Assembly (NCBI RefSeq): GCF_001692445.1
Contig: NZ_MAQA01000016.1
Location: 1-64,000 of the forward strand
DNA from: Oerskovia enterophila
Lineage (GTDB): Bacteria > Actinomycetota > Actinomycetes > Actinomycetales > Cellulomonadaceae
Direction: 5' to 3'
Length of the DNA: 64,000 nt
In this document: positions 52,655 to 62,418 of the stretch, in pieces
How positions within the stretch are numbered: the first letter of the stretch is position 1
How the letters are laid out: every line of letters begins with the position of its first letter
The notes under the pieces: model-generated
What the model saw: only the letters and a program-made list of their open reading frames with translations
What the model was told of the DNA's origin: nothing
The model's database searches: none
Program-made: the position numbers and the translations under genes

Positions 52655-52715
52655 TCCTCCCGCCCGGTCTGGCGCACTTCCCCGGTGCCAGAACGGACGC
52701 GGTGGGAGACCTGGC
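52655..52715 (+). ncRNA. Candidate mraW RNA motif
   Basis: Between mraZ and rsmH (mraW), TCTGGC (52668-52673) pairs with GCCAGA (52687-52692), closing a C-rich loop with ACTTCCCC, followed by GGTGGGAGAC downstream. An actinobacterial mraW RNA motif, a hairpin with a highly conserved loop and conserved 3' bases before mraW, is known. Position and architecture fit, but I could not compare it with the covariance model. Confidence 0.45.
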
Positions 52716-52823
52716 CCGGCGGCGCGGAACGGTCTCACCGGCACGACGCACGACAGGCAGACACCGAAGACCATGCATCACCCCACGAGCAGCACGACGA
52801 GCACCGACCAGGAAGGAGGCGTC

Positions 52824-53846
52824 ATGTCCACACCTCGCAGCACGTCAGGAGCGGGAGCAGAGGACCGGCACGTCCCGGTGCTCCTCCAACGGTGCGTCGA
52901 CCTCCTCGCCCCCGCCCTCGTGGCGCCGGGATCGGTCCTGGTCGACTGCACGCTCGGCATGGGCGGGCACACGGAGGCCGTCCTGGAGCAGATCCCGACG
53001 GCACGGGTGATCGGCATCGACCGCGACACGCAGGCCATCGCGCTGGCCTCCGGGCGGCTCGCGCGGTTCGGTGACCGGTTCCAGGCCGTGCACGCCGTCT
53101 ACGACGAGATCGGCGACGTGATCGCAGACCTCGGCCTGCCTGCGGTCCAGGGCGTGCTGATGGACCTGGGGGTCTCGTCCCTGCAGATCGACGAGTCGGA
53201 GCGCGGCTTCTCCTACGCCCACGACGCGCCGCTCGACATGCGCATGGACGCGACCACGGGCCTCACGGCGGCGGACGTCCTCAACACCTACGACGAGCGC
53301 GACCTGGTCCGGATCCTGCGGGAGTACGGCGAGGAGCGGTTCGCGCAGCGCATCGCCCGAGCGGTGATCCGTCGGCGCGAGGTCGAGCCGTGGACCCGGA
53401 GCGCGGCCCTCGTGGACCTCGTGCGCGCCAACATCCCGGCCGCGACCCGCAAGACGGGCGGCAACCCGGCCAAGCGCACGTTCCAGGCGCTGCGGATCGA
53501 GGTCAACGGTGAGCTCGAGGTGCTCGAGCGCGCGGTTCCGGCGGCCGTCGAGGCCCTCGCCGTGGGCGGGCGGATCGTCGTCGAGTCGTACCAGTCGCTC
53601 GAGGACCGCATCGTCAAGCGCGAGCTCGCGCGAGGTGCGACGTCGAGCGCACCGGCGGGCCTGCCCGTCGAGCCCGAGACCCACAAGCCGTACCTGAAGC
53701 TGCTCGTCCGTGGCGCCGAGGAGGCCCAGGCCGACGAGCTCGAGCACAACCCGCGCTCCGCGTCCGTGCGCCTGCGGGCCGCGGAGCGGCTGCGTCCCAC
53801 ACCTGACCACCTGCGACACCGCAACCGAGGGGAGAAGCACTCATGA
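52824..53846 (+). CDS. rsmH: 16S rRNA m4C1402 methyltransferase RsmH
   Basis: SAM-dependent N4-methylation of C1402 in 16S rRNA. 340 residues. [20 protein letters not shown], the SAM motif [50 protein letters not shown], and [18 protein letters not shown] are all family hallmarks. ATG 52824 has a strong GGAAGGAGG ribosome-binding site. Its stop overlaps the ftsL start (ATGA). Confidence 0.97.
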   Translation: MSTPRSTSGAGAEDRHVPVLLQRCVDLLAPALVAPGSVLVDCTLGMGGHTEAVLEQIPTARVIGIDRDTQAIALASGRLARFGDRFQAVHAVYDEIGDVIADLGLPAVQGVLMDLGVSSLQIDESERGFSYAHDAPLDMRMDATTGLTAADVLNTYDERDLVRILREYGEERFAQRIARAVIRRREVEPWTRSAALVDLVRANIPAATRKTGGNPAKRTFQALRIEVNGELEVLERAVPAAVEALAVGGRIVVESYQSLEDRIVKRELARGATSSAPAGLPVEPETHKPYLKLLVRGAEEAQADELEHNPRSASVRLRAAERLRPTPDHLRHRNRGEKHS

Positions 53847-54286
53847 GCTCACGACAGGCTGCGGCCCGTCCTCTGTCGACGCCGGCCCCTGCTCCCGCCC
53901 GCCGTGCGTCGCTCACGGCTCTCCCGGGCGGTGCTGCCGGACGCTCCTCGCGGCCGCGCCTCGAGGCGGTCCGTGCGCCGCTCCAGGTACGTTCCCGGAT
54001 TCCCTTCCTCGTCCTGTGCATGTCGATCCTCGCTGCAGCGCTCCTGGGTGCTTTGCTGTTGAACACCACGATGGCGAACGGCTCGTACCAGATGTCGAAG
54101 CTCCGGACGGAGGCGGGTGTGCTCGAGCAGGACACGCAGGCCCTCGACGCCCAGCTCCGGGCTGCCGAGACGTCGCTGCCGGACCGCGCGGTCGGGCTCG
54201 GGATGGTCGAGTCGGACGCACCCACGATGCTGCGGCTCTCCGACGGTGCGGTCATCGGTGCCCCGGAGGCGGGAAGTACGCCGTGA
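53843..54286 (+). CDS. ftsL: FtsL-like septum protein
   Basis: 147-residue bitopic membrane protein: a basic N-terminal tail of about 50 residues, one transmembrane helix (about 53-75, [20 protein letters not shown]), then a coiled-coil-like segment ([20 protein letters not shown]). Sequence identity to FtsL is always low; the call rests on topology, size and position between rsmH and ftsI. It would bridge FtsB/FtsQ and the FtsWI synthase. Coupled at both ends by ATGA and GTGA overlaps. Confidence 0.8.
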   Translation: MSSRQAAARPLSTPAPAPARRASLTALPGGAAGRSSRPRLEAVRAPLQVRSRIPFLVLCMSILAAALLGALLLNTTMANGSYQMSKLRTEAGVLEQDTQALDAQLRAAETSLPDRAVGLGMVESDAPTMLRLSDGAVIGAPEAGSTP

Positions 54287-56559
54287 CCGGTGGGACGGGG
54301 CGCAGGACCGGCGAGAGCTCGCCGCGTCCCTCCGCGTCGTCCCGGACGGCGGGTGCCCAGCCCGCCGGCTCGGCCCGCCCGGGAACGGGTCGCAGCTCCT
54401 CTGCCACAGCGCGTGCAGGCGTGCCTCGGACCTCGACGGGCTCGCCGGCACCTCGCAGCACGACCGTTCCTCGGACGGGTCGCGGCTCGGGAGCGACGTC
54501 GAGCCCGAGCGGCCGGGGTGGCGGGGCCCCCGCGACCAACCCGACGAGCAAGGCTCGCACGACCAGCAGGGCGGGCGCGGGCAAGGTGCCGACGACGGAC
54601 AAGTTGCCCGCGACGGGCAAGACCCGCGCGACCGGCAAGGTCGCCAGGACGACGTCCAGGAGTGCCAAGCCCCCCGCCCGGACGGCCGCTCTCACGCCGC
54701 GCGCCGGGGGCGGTTCCGGCGGCGGCGGTCAGGGCGTGGGACGACCTGCGACCGCGGCGACGCCCAGCCCCGCGCGCCCCGAGAAGCGGCAGCGCTGGGT
54801 CATGGCCGTCGCGCTCCTGGTCCTGCTGTTCTTCGCGGGGCGTCTCGTGTACGTGCAGGTCGTCATCGGTCCCAAGCTCGCGGCCAGCGCCGAGGCGACG
54901 CGAACCCAGTCCCACGTGACGCTCGCGCACCGTGGGGACATCACGGACGCCGACGGCGTGGTCCTCGCCACGTCGATCGACCGGTACACGGTCTCCGCGG
55001 ACCAGGAGACGATCCCGAACTTCGTGCCCTCGAAGCGGCACACGATCGACGGCAAGGCGGTCGAGGAGACGGGGGCCGTCGGCCTGGCCAAGCTGCTCGC
55101 ACCGATCCTGGACCGTTCTGCCCCCGAGCTCGCGGCCGAGCTCAGCGGCACCAACGGTCGAGTGAACCGGAACGTGGTCCTGGCGAAGGGCGTGGTGCCC
55201 GAGGTCCAGCGGCAGATCGCCGAGCTGGGGGTCTCGGCCTACATCAGCACGCGCCTCACGACGACCCGGACGTATCCTGCGGGAACCACCGCGGGCAACA
55301 TCATCGGGTACATGGGCGAGGGCGAGTCGACCGAGAACATGGTCGGTCGCGGGGGGATCGAGGCGGCCTACGACGACCTCCTCACCGGCACGCCGGGCAG
55401 CGAGAGCTTCCAGCGCGCGGGCGGAGCGGGTGGGGTCCGGATCCCCGGCAGCACGCAGGAGACCGTCGAGGCCGTCCCGGGGTCCTCGGTCGCGCTGACC
55501 CTGGTGCGGGACATCGGCTGGAAGGCGCAGGACGCCGTCGACAAGGCCGTGGCCGAGACCGGGGCCGACTACGCGATCGCCGTGGTGCAGGACGTGAAGA
55601 CCCAGGAGGTCCTCGCGCTCGCCGACTCGGGGGCGATCGACCCGAACGACCGGTCCGACGCGCGCGTCGCTGACGGCAGCCGTGCGGTCAAGGACGTGTT
55701 CGCGCCCGGGTCGACGGGCAAGGTCATCACGATGGCCGCCGCGATCGAGGAGGGCCTCGCGACCCCGGCGACCCAGTACGAGGTGAACGACCGCTACACG
55801 ACCGCCAACGGGGAGACCTTCAAGGACTCGCACCCGCACGACATGGAGCGCATGACGCTGGCCGGGATCCTCGCGCAGTCCTCGAACACCGGGACGGTCA
55901 TGGTCGGGCAGGACATCCCCAAGCAGCAGCGTGAGGACTACCTGCGCAAGTTCGGCTTCGGGTCCAAGACGGGCCTGGGCCTCCCGGGCGAGTCCGCGGG
56001 CATCCTCGACTCGGCGAAGAACTGGGACGGCCGCACGGAGTACGCGGTCCTGTTCGGCCAGGGTCTCGCCGTCAACGCGGTCCAGGCCACGAGCGTCTTC
56101 TCGACGATCGCGAACGGCGGCGTGCGGGTCGCGCCCACGCTGCTCAAGGGCACGACGGGTCCCGACGGCGTCTTCGTCCCGGCCCCCGAGCGGGAGACCA
56201 CGCAGGTCGTCTCTGAGTCGACCGCGGACCAGGTCCTGCACATGATGGAGGCCGTCGTCGAGGAGGGGTCGGGCACCGAGGCCGCGATCGGGGGCTACCG
56301 GATCGCGGGCAAGACGGGAACGGCCGAGGAGGTCGGGGCGGGGGGTGGCCTGACCGACATCATGGCGTCGTTCATCGGCGTCGCCCCCGCGGACGACCCG
56401 CAGTACACGGTCGCGGTCTTCCTCAAGAACCCTCGGACCAACATCTTCGGCGGCATGGTCGCGGCGCCGGTGTTCAAGGACCTGATGAGCTTCACGCTCC
56501 AGAACCGGAACGTGCCCCCGAGCTCGGTCGTCGAGGCGCCGTACCCGACGACCTGGTGA
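54283..56559 (+). CDS. ftsI: Septal transpeptidase FtsI (PBP class B)
   Basis: Cross-links septal peptidoglycan. 758 residues. A very long, basic, Ala/Thr/Gly-rich cytoplasmic tail (about 1-170) precedes a single TM (about 173-192). The pedestal domain begins HVTLAHRGDITDADGVVLAT. Transpeptidase motifs: SxxK at Ser477-Lys480 (PGSTGKV), SxN at 533-535 (SSN) and KTG at 677-679 (KTGTAEE). No PASTA repeats. GTG 54283 overlaps the ftsL stop. The tail length is unusual for FtsI outside actinobacteria. A 230-bp gap follows with a promoter for murE. Confidence 0.95.
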   Translation: MTGGTGRRTGESSPRPSASSRTAGAQPAGSARPGTGRSSSATARAGVPRTSTGSPAPRSTTVPRTGRGSGATSSPSGRGGGAPATNPTSKARTTSRAGAGKVPTTDKLPATGKTRATGKVARTTSRSAKPPARTAALTPRAGGGSGGGGQGVGRPATAATPSPARPEKRQRWVMAVALLVLLFFAGRLVYVQVVIGPKLAASAEATRTQSHVTLAHRGDITDADGVVLATSIDRYTVSADQETIPNFVPSKRHTIDGKAVEETGAVGLAKLLAPILDRSAPELAAELSGTNGRVNRNVVLAKGVVPEVQRQIAELGVSAYISTRLTTTRTYPAGTTAGNIIGYMGEGESTENMVGRGGIEAAYDDLLTGTPGSESFQRAGGAGGVRIPGSTQETVEAVPGSSVALTLVRDIGWKAQDAVDKAVAETGADYAIAVVQDVKTQEVLALADSGAIDPNDRSDARVADGSRAVKDVFAPGSTGKVITMAAAIEEGLATPATQYEVNDRYTTANGETFKDSHPHDMERMTLAGILAQSSNTGTVMVGQDIPKQQREDYLRKFGFGSKTGLGLPGESAGILDSAKNWDGRTEYAVLFGQGLAVNAVQATSVFSTIANGGVRVAPTLLKGTTGPDGVFVPAPERETTQVVSESTADQVLHMMEAVVEEGSGTEAAIGGYRIAGKTGTAEEVGAGGGLTDIMASFIGVAPADDPQYTVAVFLKNPRTNIFGGMVAAPVFKDLMSFTLQNRNVPPSSVVEAPYPTTW

Positions 56560-56789
56560 CGGGGCGCTCCCCAGGCCCGTCCCGTCGTCGGGCCTGCGCC
56601 CCGGGCCTCGCACGAGGCCTCTGGTCCGTGCGGGCCCGCAGGGCAGCACGCATGGCGTGCCCGGCCCTCGTGCGGTGCAGCGGGAGTTCGGCGTACCCTG
56701 CCGCGGCCACGCGTGAAGGTCCCGTGAAGTACCGGGTCCGGGCCTACCAGCCGACCGGTCGGGACCGTGATGCACGGTAAGTTCTACTC

Positions 56790-58433
56790 GTGACATCCCC
56801 GATCGACCGTCTTCGCCCCACCACGTCCGCACACCACTCCGCTCAGGACCTCGCGACCACCTTCGAGCTCACGGTCGGCACCGGACGAACGGCCCCCGAC
56901 GCCGATCCCGGCGCGCTCGCGGGCGTCGAGATCTGGTCGGTCGCCTCGGACAACCGCGTGGCTGCCGACGGTGACCTCTTCGTCGCGCTGCCCGGTGCGA
57001 GCACGCACGGCGCGAGCTTCGCGAGCGGTGCGATCGACCGCGGTGCCCGGGCCGTCCTGACGGACCCGCACGGCGCCCTCCTCCTCGACGAGGCGGGCGA
57101 GCACCGGGTCCCGGTCCTCGTGACCGACGACCCCCGCAACCTCCTGGGGCGGGTCGCCGCCTGGGTCTACGGGGCTCCGGCCGAGCACCTGACGACGTTC
57201 GCCGTGACGGGCACCAACGGCAAGACCACGACGACGTACCTGATCGACCACGTCCTGCGTGCGCTGGGCTGGAAGGGCGGGCTGATCGGCACGGTCGAGA
57301 TGCGCTCGGGCGACCGCGTGCTCCCGAGCCGGCTCACCACACCCGAGGCCGCCGACCTGCAGGCGCTCCTGGCCACCATGCGCGAGGACGGCGTGAGCAC
57401 GCTCGCGATGGAGGTCTCCTCGCACGCCCTGGCGATGCACCGGGTCGACGGCTTCGTGTTCGACGTGGCGGGCTTCACGAACCTGAGCCAGGACCACCTC
57501 GACTTCCACGGCGACCTCCAGGAGTACTTCGACGCCAAGGCGGCGCTGTTCACCCCCGAGCACGCGCGTCGTGGTGTGGTCGTCGTGGACGACGCCTGGG
57601 GCCGGCGCATGACCGAGGCCGCGACGATCCCCGTCGCGACGCTCTCGGTCGCGGGCGGTGGCGCGGGCACGGACTGGACGGTCGTCGACGTGGTCGCCGA
57701 GGGGTCGGCCGGCAGCGCGTTCACGCTGCGGCACCGCGACGGCCGGGAGCTCCGCACGACGACGGCGCTGCCCGGGGGCTTCAACGTCGCCAACGCGGCG
57801 CTCGCGCTCGCCATGGTCCTCGAGGCAGGAGCCGACCTCCGCGACGTGCGCGCCGCGCTCGAGTCCGCGGGCGGCGTCAGCGCGGCCGTCCCGGGCCGCA
57901 TGGAGGTCGTGGGCACGTCCCCGCGCGTCGTGGTCGACTTCGCGCACAACACCGACGCGCTCTCGCTCGCGCTGGCCGCGCTGCGTCCCACCACGACGGG
58001 CCGCCTGCACGTGGTGTTCGGCGCGACGGGCGACCGGGACAAGGGCAAGCGCCCCCGCATGGGCGCCGTAGCGGTCGAGGGCGCCGACGTCGTCGTCGTG
58101 ACCGACGACGACCCGCACGGCGAGGACCCGGCCGCGATCCGCGCCGAGGTGCTCGCCGGGGCGCTCGCCGCCCTCGAGGCGGTCCACGGCGCGACGGGCA
58201 CCGCGGGCACGGCCGGGACGCCCGCGCGGACCGTGACCGAGGTCGCGCCCCGGGCCGCCGCGATCCGTGACACGATCCGGGAGGCCGGTCCGCAGGACAC
58301 GGTGCTGATCGCCGGCAGGGGCCACGAGGTCTGGCAGGAGATCGCCGGGGTGGACCACGCCCTGGACGACAGGGTGGAGGCGCGGGCCGCACTGGCCGAG
58401 CGCGACGAGACGACGAAGGAGCACGGAGCATGA
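56790..58433 (+). CDS. murE: UDP-MurNAc-tripeptide ligase MurE
   Basis: Adds the third residue to UDP-MurNAc-L-Ala-D-Glu. 547 residues. ATP loop GTNGKT (141-146), EVSSHALAMHRVDG, NLSQDHLDFHG, FGATGDRDKGKRP. The specificity loop reads TDDDPHGEDP (438-447): the DNPR motif of meso-DAP enzymes is DDPH, with the key Arg missing. That points to L-lysine or L-ornithine as substrate, matching the A4-type walls of many Micrococcales. GTG 56790 has TAAGTT exactly 6 nt upstream, so murE seems to have its own leaderless promoter within the dcw cluster. Overlaps murF. Confidence 0.95.
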   Translation: MTSPIDRLRPTTSAHHSAQDLATTFELTVGTGRTAPDADPGALAGVEIWSVASDNRVAADGDLFVALPGASTHGASFASGAIDRGARAVLTDPHGALLLDEAGEHRVPVLVTDDPRNLLGRVAAWVYGAPAEHLTTFAVTGTNGKTTTTYLIDHVLRALGWKGGLIGTVEMRSGDRVLPSRLTTPEAADLQALLATMREDGVSTLAMEVSSHALAMHRVDGFVFDVAGFTNLSQDHLDFHGDLQEYFDAKAALFTPEHARRGVVVVDDAWGRRMTEAATIPVATLSVAGGGAGTDWTVVDVVAEGSAGSAFTLRHRDGRELRTTTALPGGFNVANAALALAMVLEAGADLRDVRAALESAGGVSAAVPGRMEVVGTSPRVVVDFAHNTDALSLALAALRPTTTGRLHVVFGATGDRDKGKRPRMGAVAVEGADVVVVTDDDPHGEDPAAIRAEVLAGALAALEAVHGATGTAGTAGTPARTVTEVAPRAAAIRDTIREAGPQDTVLIAGRGHEVWQEIAGVDHALDDRVEARAALAERDETTKEHGA

Positions 58434-59833
58434 TCGAGCTGACTGCGGCGGAGGTCGCCGCAGCGACCGGAGGACGGCTCGCCGCCGACCCGGACGTGAG
58501 GGTGACCGGCTCGGTCGTCATCGACTCCCGGCTCGCGGGACCCGGCGCGCTCTTCGTGGCGCTGCCCGGCGAGCACGTCGACGGGCACGACTACGTCCCC
58601 GTCGCGGTCGGCAACGGCGCGGCGCTCGTCCTGGCGGCCCGTGACGTCGACGCCCCTGCGGTCGTGGTGGAGGACGTCCAGACCGCGCTCGGGGCGCTCG
58701 CGCGCGAGGTCCTGCGCCGGCTGCGCGCGGCCGGAGACCTCAAGGTCGTCGGCATCACGGGCTCGGTCGGCAAGACCACCACGAAGGACCTCCTGGGGCA
58801 GCTCCTGACGCCCCACGGGCAGACCGTGGTGCCGCGCGGCTCGTTCAACAACGAGATCGGCCTGCCGCTCACCGTGCTCGAGGCCGACGCCTCGACCCGC
58901 TTCCTCGTCCTCGAGATGGGGGCCAGCGGCATCGGTCACCTGACCTACCTGACGCAGATCGCGCCCCCGGACGTCTCGGTCGTGCTCGCGGTGGGCAGCG
59001 CCCACCTGGGCGAGTTCGGGGGGATCGAGGCCGTGGCCACGGCCAAGGCCGAGATCGTCGCGGGCCTCGTCCCGGGCGGTACCGCGGTCCTCAACGCCGA
59101 CGACCTGCGGGTCGTCGCGATGGCCGAGGCCGCGCCCGGCCCGGTCGTGACGTTCGGGACGATCCCCACCGCGGACGTGCGTGCCGAGAACATCGGCATG
59201 GACCGTTCGGGCTGCGCGTCGTTCGACCTGCGCGTGCGCGGCGCCGAGCCGGTCACCCATCCGGTCCAGCTCCGCCTCGTGGGCGAGCACCACATCTCCA
59301 ACGCGCTCGCGGCGGCCGCCGCGGCGATCCAGGTGGGGCTCGACGCGGCGGCGGTCGCGGCCGGCCTGGCCGGGGCGACCGCGATCAGCCCGCACCGCAT
59401 GGCCGTCACGCAGCGTCCCGACGGCGTCACGGTGATCGACGACTCCTACAACGCGAACCCCGACTCGATGCGCGCTGCCCTCAAGGCGCTCGCGGTCATG
59501 GCCGGGCGCGAGCGCCGGTCGGTCGCGGTCCTGGGCGAGATGCTGGAACTCGGACCCGACTCGCGCGCCGCTCACGACGAGATCGGGCGTCTCGTGGTCC
59601 GATTGAACATCAAGCTGCTCGTCGTGGTCGGTGACGGTGCCGGCGGCATCCACGACGGCGCCACCCAAGAGGGGTCCTGGGGCGATGAGACTCGGTTCGT
59701 ACCTGACGTCGAGACGGCCTCCGCGCTGCTGCGCGACGAGCTCCTGCCCGGCGACGTGGTCCTGGTGAAGTCCTCGAACGGCTCGGGCCTGTGGCGCCTG
59801 GGCGACGAGCTCTCGGGCGAGGTGCGCGCATGA
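58430..59833 (+). CDS. murF: D-Ala-D-Ala adding ligase MurF
   Basis: Completes UDP-MurNAc-pentapeptide. 467 residues. N-terminal [23 protein letters not shown] loop [66 protein letters not shown] and the C-terminal [18 protein letters not shown] overlaps with both murE and mraY, so the three are cotranslated. Confidence 0.97.
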   Translation: MIELTAAEVAAATGGRLAADPDVRVTGSVVIDSRLAGPGALFVALPGEHVDGHDYVPVAVGNGAALVLAARDVDAPAVVVEDVQTALGALAREVLRRLRAAGDLKVVGITGSVGKTTTKDLLGQLLTPHGQTVVPRGSFNNEIGLPLTVLEADASTRFLVLEMGASGIGHLTYLTQIAPPDVSVVLAVGSAHLGEFGGIEAVATAKAEIVAGLVPGGTAVLNADDLRVVAMAEAAPGPVVTFGTIPTADVRAENIGMDRSGCASFDLRVRGAEPVTHPVQLRLVGEHHISNALAAAAAAIQVGLDAAAVAAGLAGATAISPHRMAVTQRPDGVTVIDDSYNANPDSMRAALKALAVMAGRERRSVAVLGEMLELGPDSRAAHDEIGRLVVRLNIKLLVVVGDGAGGIHDGATQEGSWGDETRFVPDVETASALLRDELLPGDVVLVKSSNGSGLWRLGDELSGEVRA

Positions 59834-60930
59834 TCGCGATCCTCGTCTCCGCGTGCGTCTCGCTGCTCGTGGCGCTACTGGGCACCCCGCTGTTCATCAA
59901 GTTCCTGATCCGTCGCAACTACGGCCAGTTCGTCCGCCAGGACGGCCCGACGGCGCACTTCACCAAGCGCGGGACGCCCACCATGGGCGGGGTCGTCATC
60001 ATCGGGGCGACCCTGATCGGCTGGGCGATGTCCTACGTCGTGTCCTCGATCGTGTCGGAGACGCCACGGACCCCGAGCATCTCGGCGATCCTGGTGCTCT
60101 TCCTCATGACCGGTCTGGGGCTCGTCGGGTTCTTCGACGACTTCACCAAGATCCGCAAGCAGCGCAGCCTGGGGCTCTCGCCGCGCGCCAAGATCATCGG
60201 CCAGGGCATCGTGGGCATCACGTTCGCGGTGCTTGCGCTGCAGTTCCCCAACGAGAACTTCCGCACACCGGCGTCGACGCACATCTCGTTCCTGCGGGAC
60301 ACCAACCTGGACCTGGCCTTCGCGGGAGCGACGATCGGCCTGATCCTCTTCGTGCTCTGGGCCAACTTCCTCATCACGGCGTGGTCGAACGCGGTCAACC
60401 TGACGGACGGGCTCGACGGCCTGGCCACGGGTGTCTCGATCATCGTGTTCGGCTCGTACATCCTCGTGAGCATCTGGCAGCTCAACCAGAGCTGCCAGGT
60501 CATCGAGGCGGCCGGGCCGCGCTGCTACGAGGTCCGCGACCCGCAGGACCTCGCGATCGTCGCGGCCGCGATCATGGGCGCGTGCGTCGGGTTCCTGTGG
60601 TGGAACGCGAGCCCCGCGAGGATCTTCATGGGTGACACGGGGTCGCTCGCCCTCGGTGGCGCCCTGGCCGGTCTGACGATCCTGTCCCGCACCGAGATCC
60701 TCGCGGTCATCATCGGCGGGCTGTTCGTCCTCATCGTGCTCTCCGATGTGATCCAGATCGGCTACTTCAAGATGACGGGCAAACGCGTCTTCAAGATGGC
60801 CCCGCTGCACCACCACTTCGAGCTCTCGGGGTGGGGCGAGGTCACGATCGTCATCAGGTTCTGGCTGATCGCCGGGCTGTTCGCGGGGCTGGGCCTCGGG
60901 ATCTTCTACGCCGAATGGGTGGTCAGCTAG
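59830..60930 (+). CDS. mraY: Phospho-N-acetylmuramoyl-pentapeptide transferase MraY
   Basis: Integral membrane enzyme that makes lipid I from UDP-MurNAc-pentapeptide and undecaprenyl phosphate. 366 residues, about ten TM helices. Active-site motifs: [20 protein letters not shown] (Asp-Asp), [30 protein letters not shown] and [17 protein letters not shown] 59830 overlaps the murF stop. Its TAG stop shares one base with the murD GTG. Confidence 0.98.
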   Translation: MIAILVSACVSLLVALLGTPLFIKFLIRRNYGQFVRQDGPTAHFTKRGTPTMGGVVIIGATLIGWAMSYVVSSIVSETPRTPSISAILVLFLMTGLGLVGFFDDFTKIRKQRSLGLSPRAKIIGQGIVGITFAVLALQFPNENFRTPASTHISFLRDTNLDLAFAGATIGLILFVLWANFLITAWSNAVNLTDGLDGLATGVSIIVFGSYILVSIWQLNQSCQVIEAAGPRCYEVRDPQDLAIVAAAIMGACVGFLWWNASPARIFMGDTGSLALGGALAGLTILSRTEILAVIIGGLFVLIVLSDVIQIGYFKMTGKRVFKMAPLHHHFELSGWGEVTIVIRFWLIAGLFAGLGLGIFYAEWVVS

Positions 60931-62414
60931 TGCCGGAGGACTCCGTCCCCTCTGCTGCACCGCTCGACCTGGCCGTCCCGTGGGCGCAGGCCCGGGTCCT
61001 GGTCGCGGGCCTCGGGGTCTCCGGCCGCGCGGCCGTCCAGGCGCTGCGCGACGCGGCGAAGGTGGCGTCGGTCGTCACGGTGGACCGTTCGGCCCCCGAC
61101 GCCGACGCGCAGGACGAGTCAGGTGTGGACCTGAGCCAGGTCGACCTGGTCGTGGCCTCCCCGGGGTGGGCGCCGTCGTCGGCCCTGCTGGTCGCCGCGC
61201 GCGCCGCCGGCGTGCCCGTGTGGAGCGAGGTCGAGCTGGCCTGGGCGCTGCGCGTGCCGCGCGCGGACGGCTCGTTCGCCCCCTGGCTCGCGGTCACGGG
61301 GACGAACGGCAAGACGACCACGGTCGAGATGCTGGCCTCGATCCTGTCCGCGGCCGGTCTGCGGACCGCGGCCGTGGGCAACGTCGGCACGCCCGTGGTC
61401 GTCGCTGCGCTCGACCCCGGGCTCGACGTCCTGGCGGTCGAGCTCTCGAGCTTCCAGCTGCACTTCACGCACTCCATGTCGGTCCAGGCCGGGGCCGTCC
61501 TCAACATCGCCGCGGACCACCTCGACTGGCACGGCTCGCTCGAGGCGTACGCCGCGGACAAGGGGCGCGTCTACGAGCGCGCTCAGGTCGCGTGCGTCTA
61601 CAACGTCGCCGACCCGCGCACGGAGCACCTCGTGCGCGAGGCCGACGTCCTGGAGGCGGCGCGTGCGATCGGGTTCACGGTCGGCGCACCCGCTCGTGCC
61701 CAGCTCGGGGTCATCGAGGACGTCCTCGTGGACCGCGCGTTCCACGCCGCACCCGACGACCCCGCGCGCCACCGCAGCGCCCAGGAGCTCGCGACGTTCG
61801 CGGACCTGGCCCACCTCGCCGGCCCCGGGGGCACCGTACCCGTCCACGTGGTCGCCGACGCCCTCGCTGCGGCTGCCCTCGCGCGCGCCCACGGCGTGAG
61901 CGCGCAGGCGGTCCGCGAGGGCCTGCGCGCGTTCCGTCCGGGGGCGCACCGCATCCAGGGCGTCGCGACGGTCGACGGCGTGACGTACGTCGACGACTCG
62001 AAGGCGACCAACCCGCACGCGGCCTCGGCCTCGCTCGGCGCCTACGAGCCGGGGTCCGTGGTCTGGATCGCGGGCGGCCTCGCGAAGGGGGCGACCTACG
62101 ACGAGCTCGTGCGTGCGCGGCTGTCCCGGCTGCGCGCCGTGGTCCTGATCGGTGCCGACCCGGCACCGATCGAGGGTGCACTGGCCCGACACGCACCCGA
62201 CGTCCCCGTGGTCCGCGTCGATCCCGGTGACACTGGGACGGTGATGCAGCGCGCCGTCGAACGAGCCCGGGACCTGGCGGTCCCCGGGGACACCGTCTTG
62301 CTCGCCCCCGCCAGCGCGTCGATGGACCAGTTCACGTCGTACGCCGCACGCGGCGAGGCGTTCGCGCAGGCCGCACGGTCGTTGGTGGGCGCCGAGACCA
62401 CGCTGGGAGGGTAG
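60930..62414 (+). CDS. murD: UDP-MurNAc-L-Ala:D-Glu ligase MurD
   Basis: Adds D-glutamate to UDP-MurNAc-L-Ala. About 494 residues from GTG 60930 (TAGTG overlap with mraY); ATG 60915 in the same frame would add five residues and is the main alternative. ARVLVAGLGVSGRAAVQALR binds UDP; VTGTNGKTTTVEML is the ATP loop; ELSSFQLHF, NIAADHLDWHGS, YVDDSKATNPHAA and the late LLAPASASMDQFTSY are typical. 4 bp before ftsW. Confidence 0.96.
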   Translation: MPEDSVPSAAPLDLAVPWAQARVLVAGLGVSGRAAVQALRDAAKVASVVTVDRSAPDADAQDESGVDLSQVDLVVASPGWAPSSALLVAARAAGVPVWSEVELAWALRVPRADGSFAPWLAVTGTNGKTTTVEMLASILSAAGLRTAAVGNVGTPVVVAALDPGLDVLAVELSSFQLHFTHSMSVQAGAVLNIAADHLDWHGSLEAYAADKGRVYERAQVACVYNVADPRTEHLVREADVLEAARAIGFTVGAPARAQLGVIEDVLVDRAFHAAPDDPARHRSAQELATFADLAHLAGPGGTVPVHVVADALAAAALARAHGVSAQAVREGLRAFRPGAHRIQGVATVDGVTYVDDSKATNPHAASASLGAYEPGSVVWIAGGLAKGATYDELVRARLSRLRAVVLIGADPAPIEGALARHAPDVPVVRVDPGDTGTVMQRAVERARDLAVPGDTVLLAPASASMDQFTSYAARGEAFAQAARSLVGAETTLGG

Positions 62415-62418
62415 TCCG

